52,930 bases of DNA from Alphaproteobacteria bacterium (GCA_016792565.1 JAEUMK010000013.1:1-52930); one strand, 5' to 3'; positions 1 to 9,481 are shown, counted from the first letter of the stretch. Numbers and translations: made by a program. Notes: generated from the letters alone by a model not told the origin.

Positions 1-7
1 GCGCCGG

Positions 8-997
8 TCAGGGCATCGCCGGCCAGTGCGGGCGGTGGGCGGCGACCATCTCGCGCAGCGCATCCGGAGCGAGCACCTCGACCCGGTCGCCCCACATATA
101 GAGGTGCCAGGCCATTTCGAGATGGCCGGCGGCGGCGAAGCGCACGGTCAGTGCGCCGTCCGGCTCGTCGGTCAGCACCTGGTCGGGGTGGAAGACGAAG
201 TCGCGCGCCGTGTCGGCGGCCTCCGGCGTGAAGCGCCAGACGACCTCGCCGTACTCCTGCGGGCTCTGGAACGCCCCGAAGGCGCGCCGGGCGAAGGCGG
301 CGAGATCGAAGCTCTCGTCGCGGGCGAAGCCTTCCTCGGTCAGCCGCGCCTCGATGATGCGGTCGATGGCCCTGAGCGAAGGCGCGTCGTGCGGCCGGTT
401 GACCGAGCGCACCACGAGATAGCGGCGGATGCCGGCGAGCAGGCCGTAGGGCATGACGCGCGACACGGTGGGCGGTCCCCGGCGCGGGCGATAGACGATC
501 TCGACGATGCGGCAGGCCTTGATCGCCTCCGACAGGGTCCCGGCGATGGCCGGCGCCGCCTTCGGGCGCGGCCCGGGGCGGGCGACGAAGCCCTGCGCCT
601 CCAGCAGCGCCTCGTGATCGGTCTCCAGCCGCCGCGCCCGGTCGCGCGGCACCAGCGCCATGATCTTGTCCTTGAGGCGCGTCAGCGCCGCCGCCTCGAC
701 CCCCTGGCCGCCCTGGGTCAGCGCTTCGGCCGCCAGATCGAGGGCCGCCAGCTCGTCCGGGGTCAGCGTCATCAGGTCGCGCAGCGCCGCCGTCGCCAGC
801 ACCCAGCGCTTGCGGCCCTCGGGGTCGATGCGGGTCAGGGTGTCGGGGAAGACCTCCTCCAGGCGGTGAAGCATGCGCTGCGCCGTGCGGTGCGAGCCGC
901 CGAAGCGCGCCGTCACGTCGTCAAGCGTGATGCCGCCCCGCCGCGAGGCGCAGAGCGTCGCCAGCTCGATCATTTCGGCGGCCTTGGCGAAGGACAT
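8..997 (-). CDS. WYL-domain transcriptional regulator (YafY-like)
   Basis: A 329-residue DNA-binding regulator. Residues about 5-65 form a winged helix-turn-helix (ITLDDVTARFGGSHRTAQRM), followed by a WYL-type sensor domain at about 150-230 in which the canonical motif reads YGLLAGIRRYLVV, and a WCX-like C-terminal extension. WYL regulators usually bind nucleic acid or nucleotide ligands and often control DNA-damage or phage-defence genes; no such target is visible here. I chose the ATG at 997 because the family begins just before the HTH and the upstream reading frame has low-complexity, shadow-like composition. The next gene starts 58 bp away on the other strand, so the two share a short divergent promoter region. 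Family assignment is firm, target unknown. Confidence 0.85.
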   Translation of the reverse strand: MSFAKAAEMIELATLCASRRGGITLDDVTARFGGSHRTAQRMLHRLEEVFPDTLTRIDPEGRKRWVLATAALRDLMTLTPDELAALDLAAEALTQGGQGVEAAALTRLKDKIMALVPRDRARRLETDHEALLEAQGFVARPGPRPKAAPAIAGTLSEAIKACRIVEIVYRPRRGPPTVSRVMPYGLLAGIRRYLVVRSVNRPHDAPSLRAIDRIIEARLTEEGFARDESFDLAAFARRAFGAFQSPQEYGEVVWRFTPEAADTARDFVFHPDQVLTDEPDGALTVRFAAAGHLEMAWHLYMWGDRVEVLAPDALREMVAAHRPHWPAMP

Positions 998-1054
998 GGG
1001 GCGCGCGGGGTGCGATGTTGCCGGAACGGTGCGGACCGTGCCATTTTCCCCGCC

Positions 1055-1648
1055 ATGACGCACGCCGCAATCCTCGCCGCCGCCTTCGCCGTCCTGACGG
1101 CCGGGACGGCCTCCGCCGCCAAGCCGACGCCCGCGCCGACGCCCGCGCCCACCGCCGCACCGGTCGCGGCCGATGCGGGCTGGCGCGAGGAAACCGCGAT
1201 GGCCGGCGTCCAGTATGTCGGGCGGGTGCCCGAGAACGGCGAGCTGATGGTCGCGGACTGGCGCAACGACGGCGGCATGTATGTGAGCGACGAGCTCAAG
1301 TCGTTCGCCTACTACACGCGCGCCGACCGCATCGCGATCGCCACCGAGACCTTCCGCCACCGCGAGCCGGACGGCGTCGCGGCCTGGACGATCCACGCCT
1401 TCATGAGCTTCCCCGGCGACCGCGAGACGACCGGCCTCGCCTATTCCTGCGGCCTCGGCGCGGATTTCGAGTCCCGGCTCTCGGAGACCGAGCTGGTGAT
1501 CGGCGTCGTCGATTTCGCCGCCGTGCCGCGGGACAAGGAGCTCTATTCGGAGGGCCTCATCGCCGCCGCCAAGGTGAGCCTTGCGACCGGCGCGATCGAG
1601 CCGATCGGGACCGAAGGCATCTTCTGCATCCAGATGCTGGGCGATTGA
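1055..1648 (+). CDS. Exported hypothetical protein with proline-rich linker
   Basis: I do not recognise this 197-residue protein. It begins with a classical Sec signal peptide (hydrophobic stretch to TASA, about residue 20), followed by a short PTPAP-type Pro/Ala/Thr linker and a globular domain of about 155 residues rich in acidic and aromatic residues with two cysteines (about SCGLG and IFCIQ). It is probably periplasmic. It is followed after 2 bp by a lipoprotein gene on the same strand, so the two are likely co-transcribed. No enzymatic motif is evident. Confidence 0.75.
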   Translation: MTHAAILAAAFAVLTAGTASAAKPTPAPTPAPTAAPVAADAGWREETAMAGVQYVGRVPENGELMVADWRNDGGMYVSDELKSFAYYTRADRIAIATETFRHREPDGVAAWTIHAFMSFPGDRETTGLAYSCGLGADFESRLSETELVIGVVDFAAVPRDKELYSEGLIAAAKVSLATGAIEPIGTEGIFCIQMLGD

Positions 1649-1650
1649 GC

Positions 1651-2256
1651 ATGCGCCGGGCCCTGCCGCTCGCCGCGCTGCTGCTTTCCGCCTGCGCGAC
1701 GCCGCACGACGTCACCAAGACGTCGCGGCACGACAACCATCCCACCACCCGCTTCACCCACTGCAACGGCTTCGGCTGCGGCTCGATGTACGGCATGGTC
1801 TTCAGCGAGGCCGAGTGGGCCGAGATCGGCGCCTTCTTCGAGGGGACCGCGGACGCCGCCGACGAGCGCGCGCGCATCGCCAAGGCGATGTCGCGCTTCG
1901 AGCAGATCGCCGGGCCCAAGGACGGCTCGCATATCGACGTCGGCGGCTCGGGCCTGCTGGACCCGGGGCTCGGCCAGCTCGACTGCTATGCCGAGGCCGC
2001 CAACACGACGGTCGCCCTGCAGATGATGCAGGCGGCGGGGTTCCTGAAGTTCCACACGGTCGGCCCGGCCGAGATGCGCGGCCTGCCGTTCGGCACGCTC
2101 GGCATCGAGCACGCGACGGCGACGATCACCGACAACGCCACCGGCCGGCGCTACGCCGTCGATACCTGGTTCTTCGACAATGGCGGCCCGACCTTCGTGA
2201 TCGCCTTCGAAGAGTGGCGCGGCGGCTGGACGCCCGAGGGCGGGGCCAGCATCTAG
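1651..2256 (+). CDS. Putative lipoprotein
   Basis: A 201-residue protein with a lipobox (LLLSACAT, Cys at about residue 15), so it should be lipidated and anchored in the envelope. The mature part holds a conserved-looking cysteine-rich patch (HCNGFGCGSMYG) near residue 40 and a second cysteine after GLGQLD. I do not recognise the family. The ATG follows the stop of the preceding exported protein by 2 bp, so this looks like a two-gene operon of envelope proteins. Confidence 0.75.
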   Translation: MRRALPLAALLLSACATPHDVTKTSRHDNHPTTRFTHCNGFGCGSMYGMVFSEAEWAEIGAFFEGTADAADERARIAKAMSRFEQIAGPKDGSHIDVGGSGLLDPGLGQLDCYAEAANTTVALQMMQAAGFLKFHTVGPAEMRGLPFGTLGIEHATATITDNATGRRYAVDTWFFDNGGPTFVIAFEEWRGGWTPEGGASI

Positions 2257-2273
2257 GGCGTTTCAAGCCGTGG

Positions 2274-2295
2274 ATGGTCCGCCGGCCCGGACCAT
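2274..2295. terminator. Hairpin between convergent genes
   Basis: A perfect 8-bp inverted repeat, ATGGTCCG/CGGACCAT with a 6-nt loop, lies between the lipoprotein gene and the convergent thioredoxin gene. It has no T-tract, so bidirectional termination is an inference from position and stem. Confidence 0.5.
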
Positions 2296-2318
2296 GACAG
2301 GAGGCGCAAGCGGGCCGG

Positions 2319-2909
2319 TCAGTCGGCCGCCGCGGCGAGCGCCCTGGCGATCTCGGCGCGGACGGAAGCGCTGTCCCACTCGGCCTCGCCCTCGTGGCGG
2401 CCGATCTCGGCGCCGTCGGCGCCGATCAGGATGGTGGTCGGCAGCCCGTTGATGCGGAAGCCGCGCATCAGCGCCTTGGCCGGATCGGTGTAGGGCTCCA
2501 GAGTCGCCGCCCCGACCTCGGTGAGGAAGTCCGGAATCGAGGCGGCGCCCGCGCGGTCGAGGTTGAGGATGACGACCAGCGGATCGCCCGGCGCGGGGTT
2601 CGCCGCCAGGCGGGCGAGCGAGGGCAGTTCGTTGACGCAGGGCGCGCACCAGGTCGCCCAGAAGTTCAGCAGCACCGGGCGGCCCTTGAAGTCGGCGAGG
2701 CGGACCGCATTGCCGCTGCCGTCGCGGAAGGCGTCGCGCGGCGGCTCGCGCGCGCCGTCGGCGGCGGCGAAGAACGGCCTGTCGCCGCGCTGCGGGGCCT
2801 GGCCGGCGGGAGATTCAGATTGTCCGCCGCCGCCCTCCATGGTGAATACCAGAAGCGCGACGCAGAGGCCGAGCAGAACCCCTGCCAGCGCGGCTATTTT
2901 CCAGGGCAC
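2319..2909 (-). CDS. TlpA-family membrane-anchored thiol:disulfide oxidoreductase
   Basis: A 196-residue thioredoxin-fold protein tethered by an N-terminal membrane helix (about residues 3-22) with the active-site motif WCAPC (Cys88 and Cys91) and the cis-proline loop GLPTT (Pro157). TlpA/ResA relatives reduce disulfides in periplasmic proteins, often for cytochrome c or cytochrome oxidase maturation. The start is the GTG at 2909, with GAGG about 6 nt upstream; longer reading in this frame runs into argH. It is divergent from argH with only 15 bp between start codons, a pairing seen in many alphaproteobacteria. Exact substrate unknown. Confidence 0.85.
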   Translation of the reverse strand: MPWKIAALAGVLLGLCVALLVFTMEGGGGQSESPAGQAPQRGDRPFFAAADGAREPPRDAFRDGSGNAVRLADFKGRPVLLNFWATWCAPCVNELPSLARLAANPAPGDPLVVILNLDRAGAASIPDFLTEVGAATLEPYTDPAKALMRGFRINGLPTTILIGADGAEIGRHEGEAEWDSASVRAEIARALAAAAD

Positions 2910-2924
2910 GGGAGCCTCGCGGCC

Positions 2925-4313
2925 GTGAGCGCGAACGATATGTGGGGCGGCCGTTTCGCCGCCGGTCCGGACGAAGTGATGGCGGCGATCAACGTCTCCA
3001 TCGGTTTCGATCGCCGTCTGGCCAAACAGGACATCGAAGGTTCGCTCGCCCATGTGCGCATGCTGGAAGCGACTGGCCTGATTTCGGCCGCCGATTCAAG
3101 CGCCATCCAGGGCGGGCTGGACACGATCGCGACAGAAATCCGCGAGGGCCGCTTCCCGTTCCGCGAGGCCTATGAAGACATCCACATGAACGTCGAGGCG
3201 CGGCTCGCCGAGCTGATCGGCCAGGCGGCCGGGCGGCTGCACACCGCGCGTTCGCGCAACGACCAGGTGGCGACCGATTTCCGCCTCTGGGTGCGCGACG
3301 CCATCGACGCGATCGCCGGCCAGGTCGGCGAACTGATGGCGGCGCTCGCCGACAAGGCGCTCGCCCATGCCGGGGCGGTGATGCCGGGCTTCACCCACAT
3401 GCAGAGCGCCCAGCCGGTGACCTTCGGCCATCACTGCCTCGCCTTCGTCGAGATGTTCGAGCGCGACCGCGGCCGTCTCGCCGACGCGCGGGCGCGGCTG
3501 AACGAAAGCCCGCTGGGCGCCGCCGCCCTCGCCGGCACCTCGTTCCCGATCGACCGGGCGATGACCGCCGCGGCGCTCGGCTTCGCGCGGCCGATGCGCA
3601 ATTCGCTCGACGCGGTCTCGTCGCGCGACTTCGCGATGGAGTTCCTCGCCGCCGGATCGATCCTCGCGGTCCACATGTCGCGGCTCGCCGAGGAGATCGT
3701 CGTCTGGTCGACGGCGCAGTTCGGCTTCGTGCGCCTGTCCGACCGCTTCTCGACCGGCTCCTCGATCATGCCGCAGAAGCGCAATCCCGACGCCGCCGAA
3801 CTGGTGCGCGGCAAGACCGGGCGGGTGATCGGCGCGATGATCGGCCTGATGACCGTGATGAAGGCGCTGCCGCTCGCCTACGCCAAGGACATGCAGGAGG
3901 ACAAGGAGGCGGTGTTCGCCGCCGCCGACACGCTGAGCCTGTGTCTGGCGGCGCTGACCGGCATGGTCACCGACATGAGCGTCAACCCGGAGCGGATGAA
4001 GGCGGCGGCCTCGGCCGGCTTCGCCACCGCCACCGATCTCGCCGACTGGCTGGTCGTGCAGCTGCAGATGCCGTTCCGCGAGGCCCATCACGTCACCGGG
4101 CGGCTGGTGAAGGCGGCCGAGCAGAAGGGCGTCGATCTCTCCGCCCTCAGCCTCGCCGAGATGCAGGCGGTGGAGCCGCGCATCGGGGCGGCCGTCTTCG
4201 ACGTGCTGAGCGTGGAGGCCTCGGTCGCCAGCCGCGCCAGCCTCGGCGGCACATCGCCCGACAACGTCAGACGGGAGGCGCAGTCATGGCGCGACAAGCT
4301 CGGCTTGCAGTGA
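2925..4313 (+). CDS. argH: Argininosuccinate lyase
   Basis: Cleaves argininosuccinate to arginine and fumarate, the last step of arginine synthesis. The 462-residue length fits the family. The N-terminal MWGGRF motif and the fumarase/aspartase superfamily signature [11 protein letters not shown] (residues 278-288, mobile loop with the catalytic serine) are present, along with [13 protein letters not shown]. The GTG at 2925 gives the short VSAND extension usual before MWGGRF; the ATG at 2940 is the alternative. The 3' end overlaps the next gene (lptM) by 28 nt, giving the argH-lptM-lysA order common in alphaproteobacteria. Confidence 0.97.
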   Translation: MSANDMWGGRFAAGPDEVMAAINVSIGFDRRLAKQDIEGSLAHVRMLEATGLISAADSSAIQGGLDTIATEIREGRFPFREAYEDIHMNVEARLAELIGQAAGRLHTARSRNDQVATDFRLWVRDAIDAIAGQVGELMAALADKALAHAGAVMPGFTHMQSAQPVTFGHHCLAFVEMFERDRGRLADARARLNESPLGAAALAGTSFPIDRAMTAAALGFARPMRNSLDAVSSRDFAMEFLAAGSILAVHMSRLAEEIVVWSTAQFGFVRLSDRFSTGSSIMPQKRNPDAAELVRGKTGRVIGAMIGLMTVMKALPLAYAKDMQEDKEAVFAAADTLSLCLAALTGMVTDMSVNPERMKAAASAGFATATDLADWLVVQLQMPFREAHHVTGRLVKAAEQKGVDLSALSLAEMQAVEPRIGAAVFDVLSVEASVASRASLGGTSPDNVRREAQSWRDKLGLQ

Positions 4314-4495
4314 TCCTGGCGCTCGGCGCGGCGCTGGCGCTGGGCGGGTGCGGGCGCAAGGGTCCGCTGGAGCGGCCGGGCGCGCCGCCGGAGGCCGCGA
4401 CGGCGCCCCAGCCCGAACCCAAGCCGGCCGACGCCGCCGTCCCCGGCGGCGCGCCGCAGCCGACGCCAAAGCCCGGCGCGGCAGGCGGGCGATGA
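4286..4495 (+). CDS. lptM: LPS-assembly lipoprotein LptM-like (YifL family)
   Basis: A 69-residue small lipoprotein: signal peptide, lipobox LGGC with Cys at about residue 22, then the family signature GCGRKGPLE and a Pro/Ala-rich tail. LptM/YifL helps maturation of the LptDE outer-membrane LPS translocon in E. coli; that role is transferred by homology. GGGAGG lies 7-8 nt before the ATG. It overlaps argH by 28 nt and its stop overlaps the lysA start (ATGA), so translation is probably coupled. The position between argH and lysA supports the call. Confidence 0.85.
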   Translation: MARQARLAVILALGAALALGGCGRKGPLERPGAPPEAATAPQPEPKPADAAVPGGAPQPTPKPGAAGGR

Positions 4496-5751
4496 ACCAT
4501 TTCGACTATCGCGGCGGCGTCCTCCATGCCGAGGAGGTGGCGATCCCCGAGATCGCGGCGGCCGTGGGGACGCCGGTCTATGTCTATTCGACCGCGACGC
4601 TGCTGCGCCATTTCCAGGTCTTCGCCGGGGCGGTGCCGGAGGGCTCGCTGGTCGCCTATGCGGTGAAGGCGAACGGCAATCTCGCCGTCATCCGCACGCT
4701 GGCCGGGGCCGGGGCGGGAGCGGACGTGGTGAGCGAGGGCGAACTGCGCCGGGCGCTCGCGGGCGGCGTCGCGCCGGAGAAGATCGTCTTTTCGGGCGTC
4801 GGCAAGACGGAGGCGGAACTCGCCTTCGCGGTGGAGACGGGGATCTACCAGATCAACGTCGAGAGCGAGCCGGAGCTGGAGGCGCTGAGCCGCGTCGCGG
4901 CGGCCAAGGGCGCCGTCGCGGCGATCGCCATCCGGGTCAATCCCGACGTCGATGCGCGCACCCACGCCAAGATCTCGACCGGCAAGGGCGAGAACAAGTT
5001 CGGCGTGCCGATCGACCGCATGCCGGAGCTGGCGGCGCGCTGCGCCGAGCTGCCGGGGGTCGCGCTGAAAGGCATCGCGGTGCATATCGGCAGCCAGATC
5101 ACCGACCTGGCGCCGCTGGAGGCGGCCTATCTCCGCGTCCTCGGGATGATCGAGACGCTGCGCGCCGGGGGGCATGCGATCGAGCGGGCCGATCTCGGCG
5201 GCGGCCTCGGCGTGCCCTATGTGATGAACGATCCGCACCCGCCGCTGCCGGACGACTACGGCGCGATGGTGCGCCGCATTTCCGCCGGAAAGAACCTTAG
5301 ACTGGCGTTCGAGCCCGGACGGCTGATCGTCGCCAATGCCGGTATCCTCGTCGCGCGCGCCGTCTATGTGAAACGGGGGGCGTCGCGCGACTTTCTGGTA
5401 CTGGACGCGGGCATGAACGATCTGATCCGGCCGGCCATGTACGAGGCGCATCACGACATCGTGCCCGTCGTGCGGCACGGGCGGCCCGAACAGGCCTATG
5501 ACGTGGTCGGTCCGGTCTGCGAGACCGGGGACACGTTCGCGCGAGGCCGCGTGCTGGACGGTTTTAAGGCCGGCGAGCTCGCGGCTATCCTGACGGCCGG
5601 CGCCTACGGCGCGGCGCAGGCGAGCGAATACAATGCCCGGCCGCTGGTGCCGGAGGTGCTGGTGAACGGCGCGGACTGGAGCGTGATCCGGGCGCGCCCG
5701 AGCTATGAGGAGATGCTGGCGCGTGACCGCCTTCCAGCCTGGCTCGGCTGA
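4492..5751 (+). CDS. lysA: Diaminopimelate decarboxylase
   Basis: A PLP-dependent enzyme that decarboxylates meso-diaminopimelate to L-lysine, the last step of lysine synthesis. The 419-residue protein has the PLP lysine in YAVKANGN (Lys59), the HIGSQI motif, the glycine-rich phosphate-binding segment (DLGGGLGVPY) and the C-terminal GPVCETGD motif with Cys343, which contributes to the active site across the dimer. Its ATG overlaps the lptM stop. It is followed 4 bp later by the TIGR02302 gene, continuing the operon. Confidence 0.97.
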   Translation: MNHFDYRGGVLHAEEVAIPEIAAAVGTPVYVYSTATLLRHFQVFAGAVPEGSLVAYAVKANGNLAVIRTLAGAGAGADVVSEGELRRALAGGVAPEKIVFSGVGKTEAELAFAVETGIYQINVESEPELEALSRVAAAKGAVAAIAIRVNPDVDARTHAKISTGKGENKFGVPIDRMPELAARCAELPGVALKGIAVHIGSQITDLAPLEAAYLRVLGMIETLRAGGHAIERADLGGGLGVPYVMNDPHPPLPDDYGAMVRRISAGKNLRLAFEPGRLIVANAGILVARAVYVKRGASRDFLVLDAGMNDLIRPAMYEAHHDIVPVVRHGRPEQAYDVVGPVCETGDTFARGRVLDGFKAGELAAILTAGAYGAAQASEYNARPLVPEVLVNGADWSVIRARPSYEEMLARDRLPAWLG

Positions 5752-5755
5752 CCGG

Positions 5756-8200
5756 ATGACGCGCGACGCGGCGCGGGCCCGGCGGCTGATCGCCGCCAGC
5801 CGGGCGGCGCTGTGGTGGGAGCGCGCCTGGGCGGCGAGCTGGCGCGGCCTCACGGTGCTGGGGGCGGGCCTCGGGCTGGCGCTGTTCGACGTGTGGACCG
5901 AATTGCCGCCGGGGCCGCGCATCCTGGCCTTGAGCGCGCTGCTCGTGACGGCGGCCGCATTCTCCTGGATCGACTGGCAGGGCGTCTTCTGGCCGAGCCG
6001 GGCGGCGGGCCTGCGCCGCCTGGAAGACGGCAACGCGCTGCCCCATCGCCCGCTTTCGGCGGCCGAGGACAGCCTTGCGGCCGGCCATGGCGATCCGCTC
6101 ACCGATGCGCTGTGGCGGCGCCATGTCGCGGCTCAGCTCGCGGCCTATGGACAGCTCGAACCGGTGTGGCCAAGCCCCGGTGTGGCGCGGCGCGACCCCT
6201 ACGCGCTGCGCGGCGCGGTGTTCGTGGCGCTGGCGGCGGGCCTGGCGGTGGCGGGAGCCGACGCGCCGCGCCGCCTCGCCGCCTCGTTCGCGGTGGAAGG
6301 CGAGCAGGCGATGGCGGCCCCCGGCGTCGCGCTCGACGCCTGGATCACGCCGCCCGACTATACCGGCCTTGCGCCGATCATCCTGTCGCAGGCCAAGAAC
6401 TCGATCCCGCTCGACCCCAGCCGGGCGATCGCCGTGCCGGCCGGCTCGAAACTGACGCTGCGGCTCGACGGCGCCAATGCGCCGTCGGTCGAGCGCATTC
6501 CGCTGGACGGCGGCCCGGCGACGGAACTGGGCCCGGACGGCGAAAGCCAGGGGACCGCCTTTGCGGCCGAGTTCGAGATCACCGCCTCGGAGCGGCTGAG
6601 GGTCTTTGCCGGCGGGCGCAAGGCGGGCGACTGGGAGATCACCGTGCTGCCCGACGCGCCGCCCTCGATCGCCTTCGACGGCGAGGTGACGGCGACCGCC
6701 CGCCAGGCGACGAAAATTCCCTTCGCGGCCGGCGACGACTACGGCGTCGCGGCGGCGGAAGCCGAAATCCGCCTCGCCCCGGAGACGGTCGACGGCGACG
6801 ATCCGACGGCCGAGGAGGGCGCGGGTCTGCTGACCATGGCGCTGCCGGTGCGCGGCGGCGACGGCAAGTCGGTCAAGGCCTCGGCGTTCGACGACCTGAC
6901 GGCCCATCCCTGGGCGGGGCTCGAGGTCGTGATGGTGCTGACCGCGACCGACGCGATGGGCCAGACCGGGGCGAGCGAGGAGCGCCGCTTCACGCTGCCC
7001 GAACGCGTCTTCCGCGATCCGCTCGCCAGGGCCGTCGTCGAGCAGCGCCGCGAGCTGTCGCGCGGCCCCGGCGCGATCCCGCGCGTCGCCATGGCGCTCG
7101 AGGCGCTGACCCTCGCGCCCGAACTCTTCGGCATGAAGGGCGACATCTATCTGGGCCTGCGCGCCGCCTATTGGCGGCTGATCCAGAGCCGGGTGCATAC
7201 CGACATCGAGGGCGTGCAGGCGCTGCTCTGGGACATCGCGCTGTCGATCGAGGACGGCGGCGTGACGCTGGCCGCCGACCGGGTGCGCGAACTGCAGAAG
7301 GAACTGCAGGCGGCGCTGGACCAGGGAGCGAGCGAGGAGGAGATCGCGCGCCTCACCGAGGAATTGCGCCAGGCGATGCGCGAGATGATGGCGGCGATGG
7401 CCGAGGCGGCGCCCGAAGACATGGTGCCGCTGATCGACGGCGAAACCGTGGATGCGCAGAGCCTGGAGGAGATGCTCGACCGCATCGAGGAACTGAACCG
7501 GCTGGGCGCGACCGAAGCGGCGAAGGAATTGCTGTCGCAGCTTCAGGACATGATGGAGGGCATGAGCGGCCCGCCCGCCCAGCCCTCGGAGCGCGAAAAG
7601 CAGCTCGCCGAGGGCCTGTCGGAACTCAACCGCATCATCCGCGAGCAGGAAAGGCTGCGCGACCGCACGCTGCGCCAGGACCAGCTGGCGCCCGGCGAGG
7701 CGCCGCGGCCCGAAGACCAGGAGGAGGGCGACCTGGCCGGCGATCAGGGCGAGCTCGGCGAGAAACTGGGCGGCGTCACCGAAAAGATGGGCGAAGAGGG
7801 CGGCGAGGCCCCGACCCAGATGGGCGAGGCCGAAGAGGCCATGGAAAGCGCCGAAGGGGCGCTGCGCCGATCCGATACCGGCGAGGCGCTGGCCCAGCAG
7901 GACGAGGCGCTCGCCAAGCTGAAGGAATCGCGCGACGGCATGCGCCAGCAGCTCGCCGAGGAGCAGAAGAAGAACGGCGGCGTGCGCATCGGGCGCGGCA
8001 TGGGCCGCAAGGGCGGGCGCGATCCGGCAGGCCGCCCGGCCGCCGACGGCTCGATCGAGGACGGCTCGGTCAAGGTGCCGACCGAGCGCGAGACCCAGCG
8101 CGCCCGCGACATCCTCAACGAACTGCGCAAGCGCTCCGGCGAGAGCGAGCGACCGCAGGAGGAACTGGATTATCTGGAGCGGCTGCTCCGGCGGTTCTGA
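5756..8200 (+). CDS. TIGR02302/DUF4175 family membrane protein
   Basis: An 814-residue protein of a family largely restricted to alphaproteobacteria and of unknown function. Three hydrophobic segments lie in the first 180 residues (about 30-50, 60-80, 155-172), followed by a periplasm-type beta-rich region, then from about residue 500 a very long helical, Glu/Gln-rich coiled-coil region and an Arg-rich C-terminus. I chose the ATG at 5756, 4 bp after the lysA stop; a GTG at 5723 inside lysA is an alternative. The architecture suggests an envelope scaffold, which is an inference. It ends near a hairpin followed by TCTTT. Confidence 0.85.
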   Translation: MTRDAARARRLIAASRAALWWERAWAASWRGLTVLGAGLGLALFDVWTELPPGPRILALSALLVTAAAFSWIDWQGVFWPSRAAGLRRLEDGNALPHRPLSAAEDSLAAGHGDPLTDALWRRHVAAQLAAYGQLEPVWPSPGVARRDPYALRGAVFVALAAGLAVAGADAPRRLAASFAVEGEQAMAAPGVALDAWITPPDYTGLAPIILSQAKNSIPLDPSRAIAVPAGSKLTLRLDGANAPSVERIPLDGGPATELGPDGESQGTAFAAEFEITASERLRVFAGGRKAGDWEITVLPDAPPSIAFDGEVTATARQATKIPFAAGDDYGVAAAEAEIRLAPETVDGDDPTAEEGAGLLTMALPVRGGDGKSVKASAFDDLTAHPWAGLEVVMVLTATDAMGQTGASEERRFTLPERVFRDPLARAVVEQRRELSRGPGAIPRVAMALEALTLAPELFGMKGDIYLGLRAAYWRLIQSRVHTDIEGVQALLWDIALSIEDGGVTLAADRVRELQKELQAALDQGASEEEIARLTEELRQAMREMMAAMAEAAPEDMVPLIDGETVDAQSLEEMLDRIEELNRLGATEAAKELLSQLQDMMEGMSGPPAQPSEREKQLAEGLSELNRIIREQERLRDRTLRQDQLAPGEAPRPEDQEEGDLAGDQGELGEKLGGVTEKMGEEGGEAPTQMGEAEEAMESAEGALRRSDTGEALAQQDEALAKLKESRDGMRQQLAEEQKKNGGVRIGRGMGRKGGRDPAGRPAADGSIEDGSVKVPTERETQRARDILNELRKRSGESERPQEELDYLERLLRRF

Positions 8201-8223
8201 ACGGCGGCGGGCCGGGGGCGCGG

Positions 8224-8242
8224 CCGCGCCGGCGCGGTCTTT
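8224..8242 (+). terminator. Candidate Rho-independent terminator
   Basis: The GC-only self-complementary block CCGCGCC/GGCGCGG is followed directly by TCTTT, 24 bp after the stop of the TIGR02302 gene. It overlaps the stop codon of the convergent phosphoribosyltransferase gene. The stem must sacrifice some pairs to form a loop. Confidence 0.5.
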
Positions 8243-8771
8243 AGCGAACCACGCCGATATAGGGCAGGTGGCGCAGCGCTCCGGCGGCGTCCATGCCGTA
8301 GCCGACGACGAAGAGATCCTCGATGCCGAAGCCCGCATGATCGGGCGCCACGGCGGCGGCGCGCCGGACCGGCTTGTCGATCATCACCGCGGAGGCGACG
8401 CGCGCCGCGCCCTCGGCGCGCACATGGGCGATGGCCGCCGCCAGCGTGTGGCCGACATCGCAGACGCCGTCGATCAGCAGAACGCTGCGGCCATCGACGC
8501 GGGCGTCGAGTCCCATGACGAGATGCGGCGGGCTGGCGGCGGCGCGGGCGTCGCCGTAGCTGCGCAGCCGGACCGGCATGACGGCGAGGCCTGCGCCCTG
8601 GCGCCACAGCGCGCGCACCAGGTCGGCGGCGAAGACGAAAGCGCCGGTGAGGATCGGCACGGCGACGATGTCGGTGCCCAGGTCGGCGACGATCGCCTCG
8701 GCCATCGCTTCGACGCGGGCGGCGATCTCGGACGCGCTGAAGAGGACTTCAGGCGCAGCCGCCGTGCTCAC
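8241..8771 (-). CDS. Hypoxanthine phosphoribosyltransferase-like protein
   Basis: A 176-residue type I phosphoribosyltransferase resembling Hpt, which salvages hypoxanthine/guanine with PRPP. The VPILTGAFVFAADLVRAL segment (about 38-55) is typical of bacterial Hpt. The PRPP-binding loop is abnormal: where the family has two acidic residues and DTG or DSG, this protein reads DGVCDVGHT (101-109), lacking the second acidic residue and the threonine. Activity is therefore uncertain. It starts with a GTG that overlaps the stop of the zinc-finger gene (GTGA), so the two are translationally coupled, an arrangement seen in related genomes. Confidence 0.8.
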   Translation of the reverse strand: MSTAAAPEVLFSASEIAARVEAMAEAIVADLGTDIVAVPILTGAFVFAADLVRALWRQGAGLAVMPVRLRSYGDARAAASPPHLVMGLDARVDGRSVLLIDGVCDVGHTLAAAIAHVRAEGAARVASAVMIDKPVRRAAAVAPDHAGFGIEDLFVVGYGMDAAGALRHLPYIGVVR

Positions 8772-9481
8772 TGCGCGCCGTCCGCGAAATGGGCGTAGAC
8801 CTGATAGGTTTCGGCCGGCGGCTGGGCCAGCACCTGCTGGAAGTCGCGCGTCTCGCCGGGCTTCAGCGTGGCGATGCCGGAATCGAAGGTCCACGAATGG
8901 AGTTCGCGGCGGTCCTTGTCGAGCAGCGTGGCGCGGATCAGCGGAACGGGCCGTTCCTCCGACGTCACGTTGGCGACCGAGCCGGTCACGACCAGCGTCG
9001 TCGCGCCGTTGGCGCCGCTGTCGTTCATGGCATGCGCCTCGATGGTGATGTCGAGGCCGACCGTGTCGACGTCGAGGCCGACGGCCCGGTAGGCGGAGGC
9101 GAGCGCGGGCACCGCGCCGACGACGCTCTGGCGGAACTGGATGAGGCCGAAGGCGGTGACGGTGAGCGCCGCGGCGGCGATGCCGGCCCAGGCGACGCCG
9201 GCCGGCTTGCGGCGCGGCAGGTCGCTGCCCGCCCAGATCATTTCGGCCGGAACGTCGCCCTGCGGCGCGCGCGGCGTCTGGGGACGGGCGACGGCGGGCG
9301 GCGGCGGCACGTCGGCGGCCGGCGGCGCGGCGGCTCGCGCCGGGGCGGCTTCGGTCTCGGCTTCGGGCAGCGCGTGCCAGACATGGGCGCAGCGCGCGCA
9401 TTTCACCTTTCGCCCGGCGGCCGGAAACGCAGCGGCATTCACCGCGAAGCGGGTCGAACAGGATGGGCAGGCGATGATCAT
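8768..9481 (-). CDS. MJ0042-type zinc-ribbon membrane protein
   Basis: A 237-residue protein. The N-terminus carries the MJ0042 zinc-ribbon CPSC...CARC (Cys5, Cys8, Cys28, Cys31), then a Pro/Ala-rich linker, one membrane helix at about residues 90-110 and an extracytoplasmic DUF3426-like domain. The family lies beside ftsE in many alphaproteobacteria; its role is not established. I use the ATG at 9481 because the family starts directly at MII; an in-frame ATG at 9517 with GGAG 3 nt upstream would add 12 residues. It is divergent from ftsE with about 100 bp between starts. Confidence 0.85.
   Translation of the reverse strand: MIIACPSCSTRFAVNAAAFPAAGRKVKCARCAHVWHALPEAETEAAPARAAAPPAADVPPPPAVARPQTPRAPQGDVPAEMIWAGSDLPRRKPAGVAWAGIAAAALTVTAFGLIQFRQSVVGAVPALASAYRAVGLDVDTVGLDITIEAHAMNDSGANGATTLVVTGSVANVTSEERPVPLIRATLLDKDRRELHSWTFDSGIATLKPGETRDFQQVLAQPPAETYQVYAHFADGAQ

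Noticed and set aside
26-1648. A 540-residue plus-strand reading frame opposite the WYL regulator
   Set aside because: The first part is the antisense of a clear WYL protein and has biased composition; only the part from the ATG at 1055, with a signal peptide, is accepted.
5585-8338. A 917-residue minus-strand frame opposite the TIGR02302 gene
   Set aside because: It is an Arg/Ala/His-rich shadow frame typical of high-GC DNA and contains no recognisable domain.
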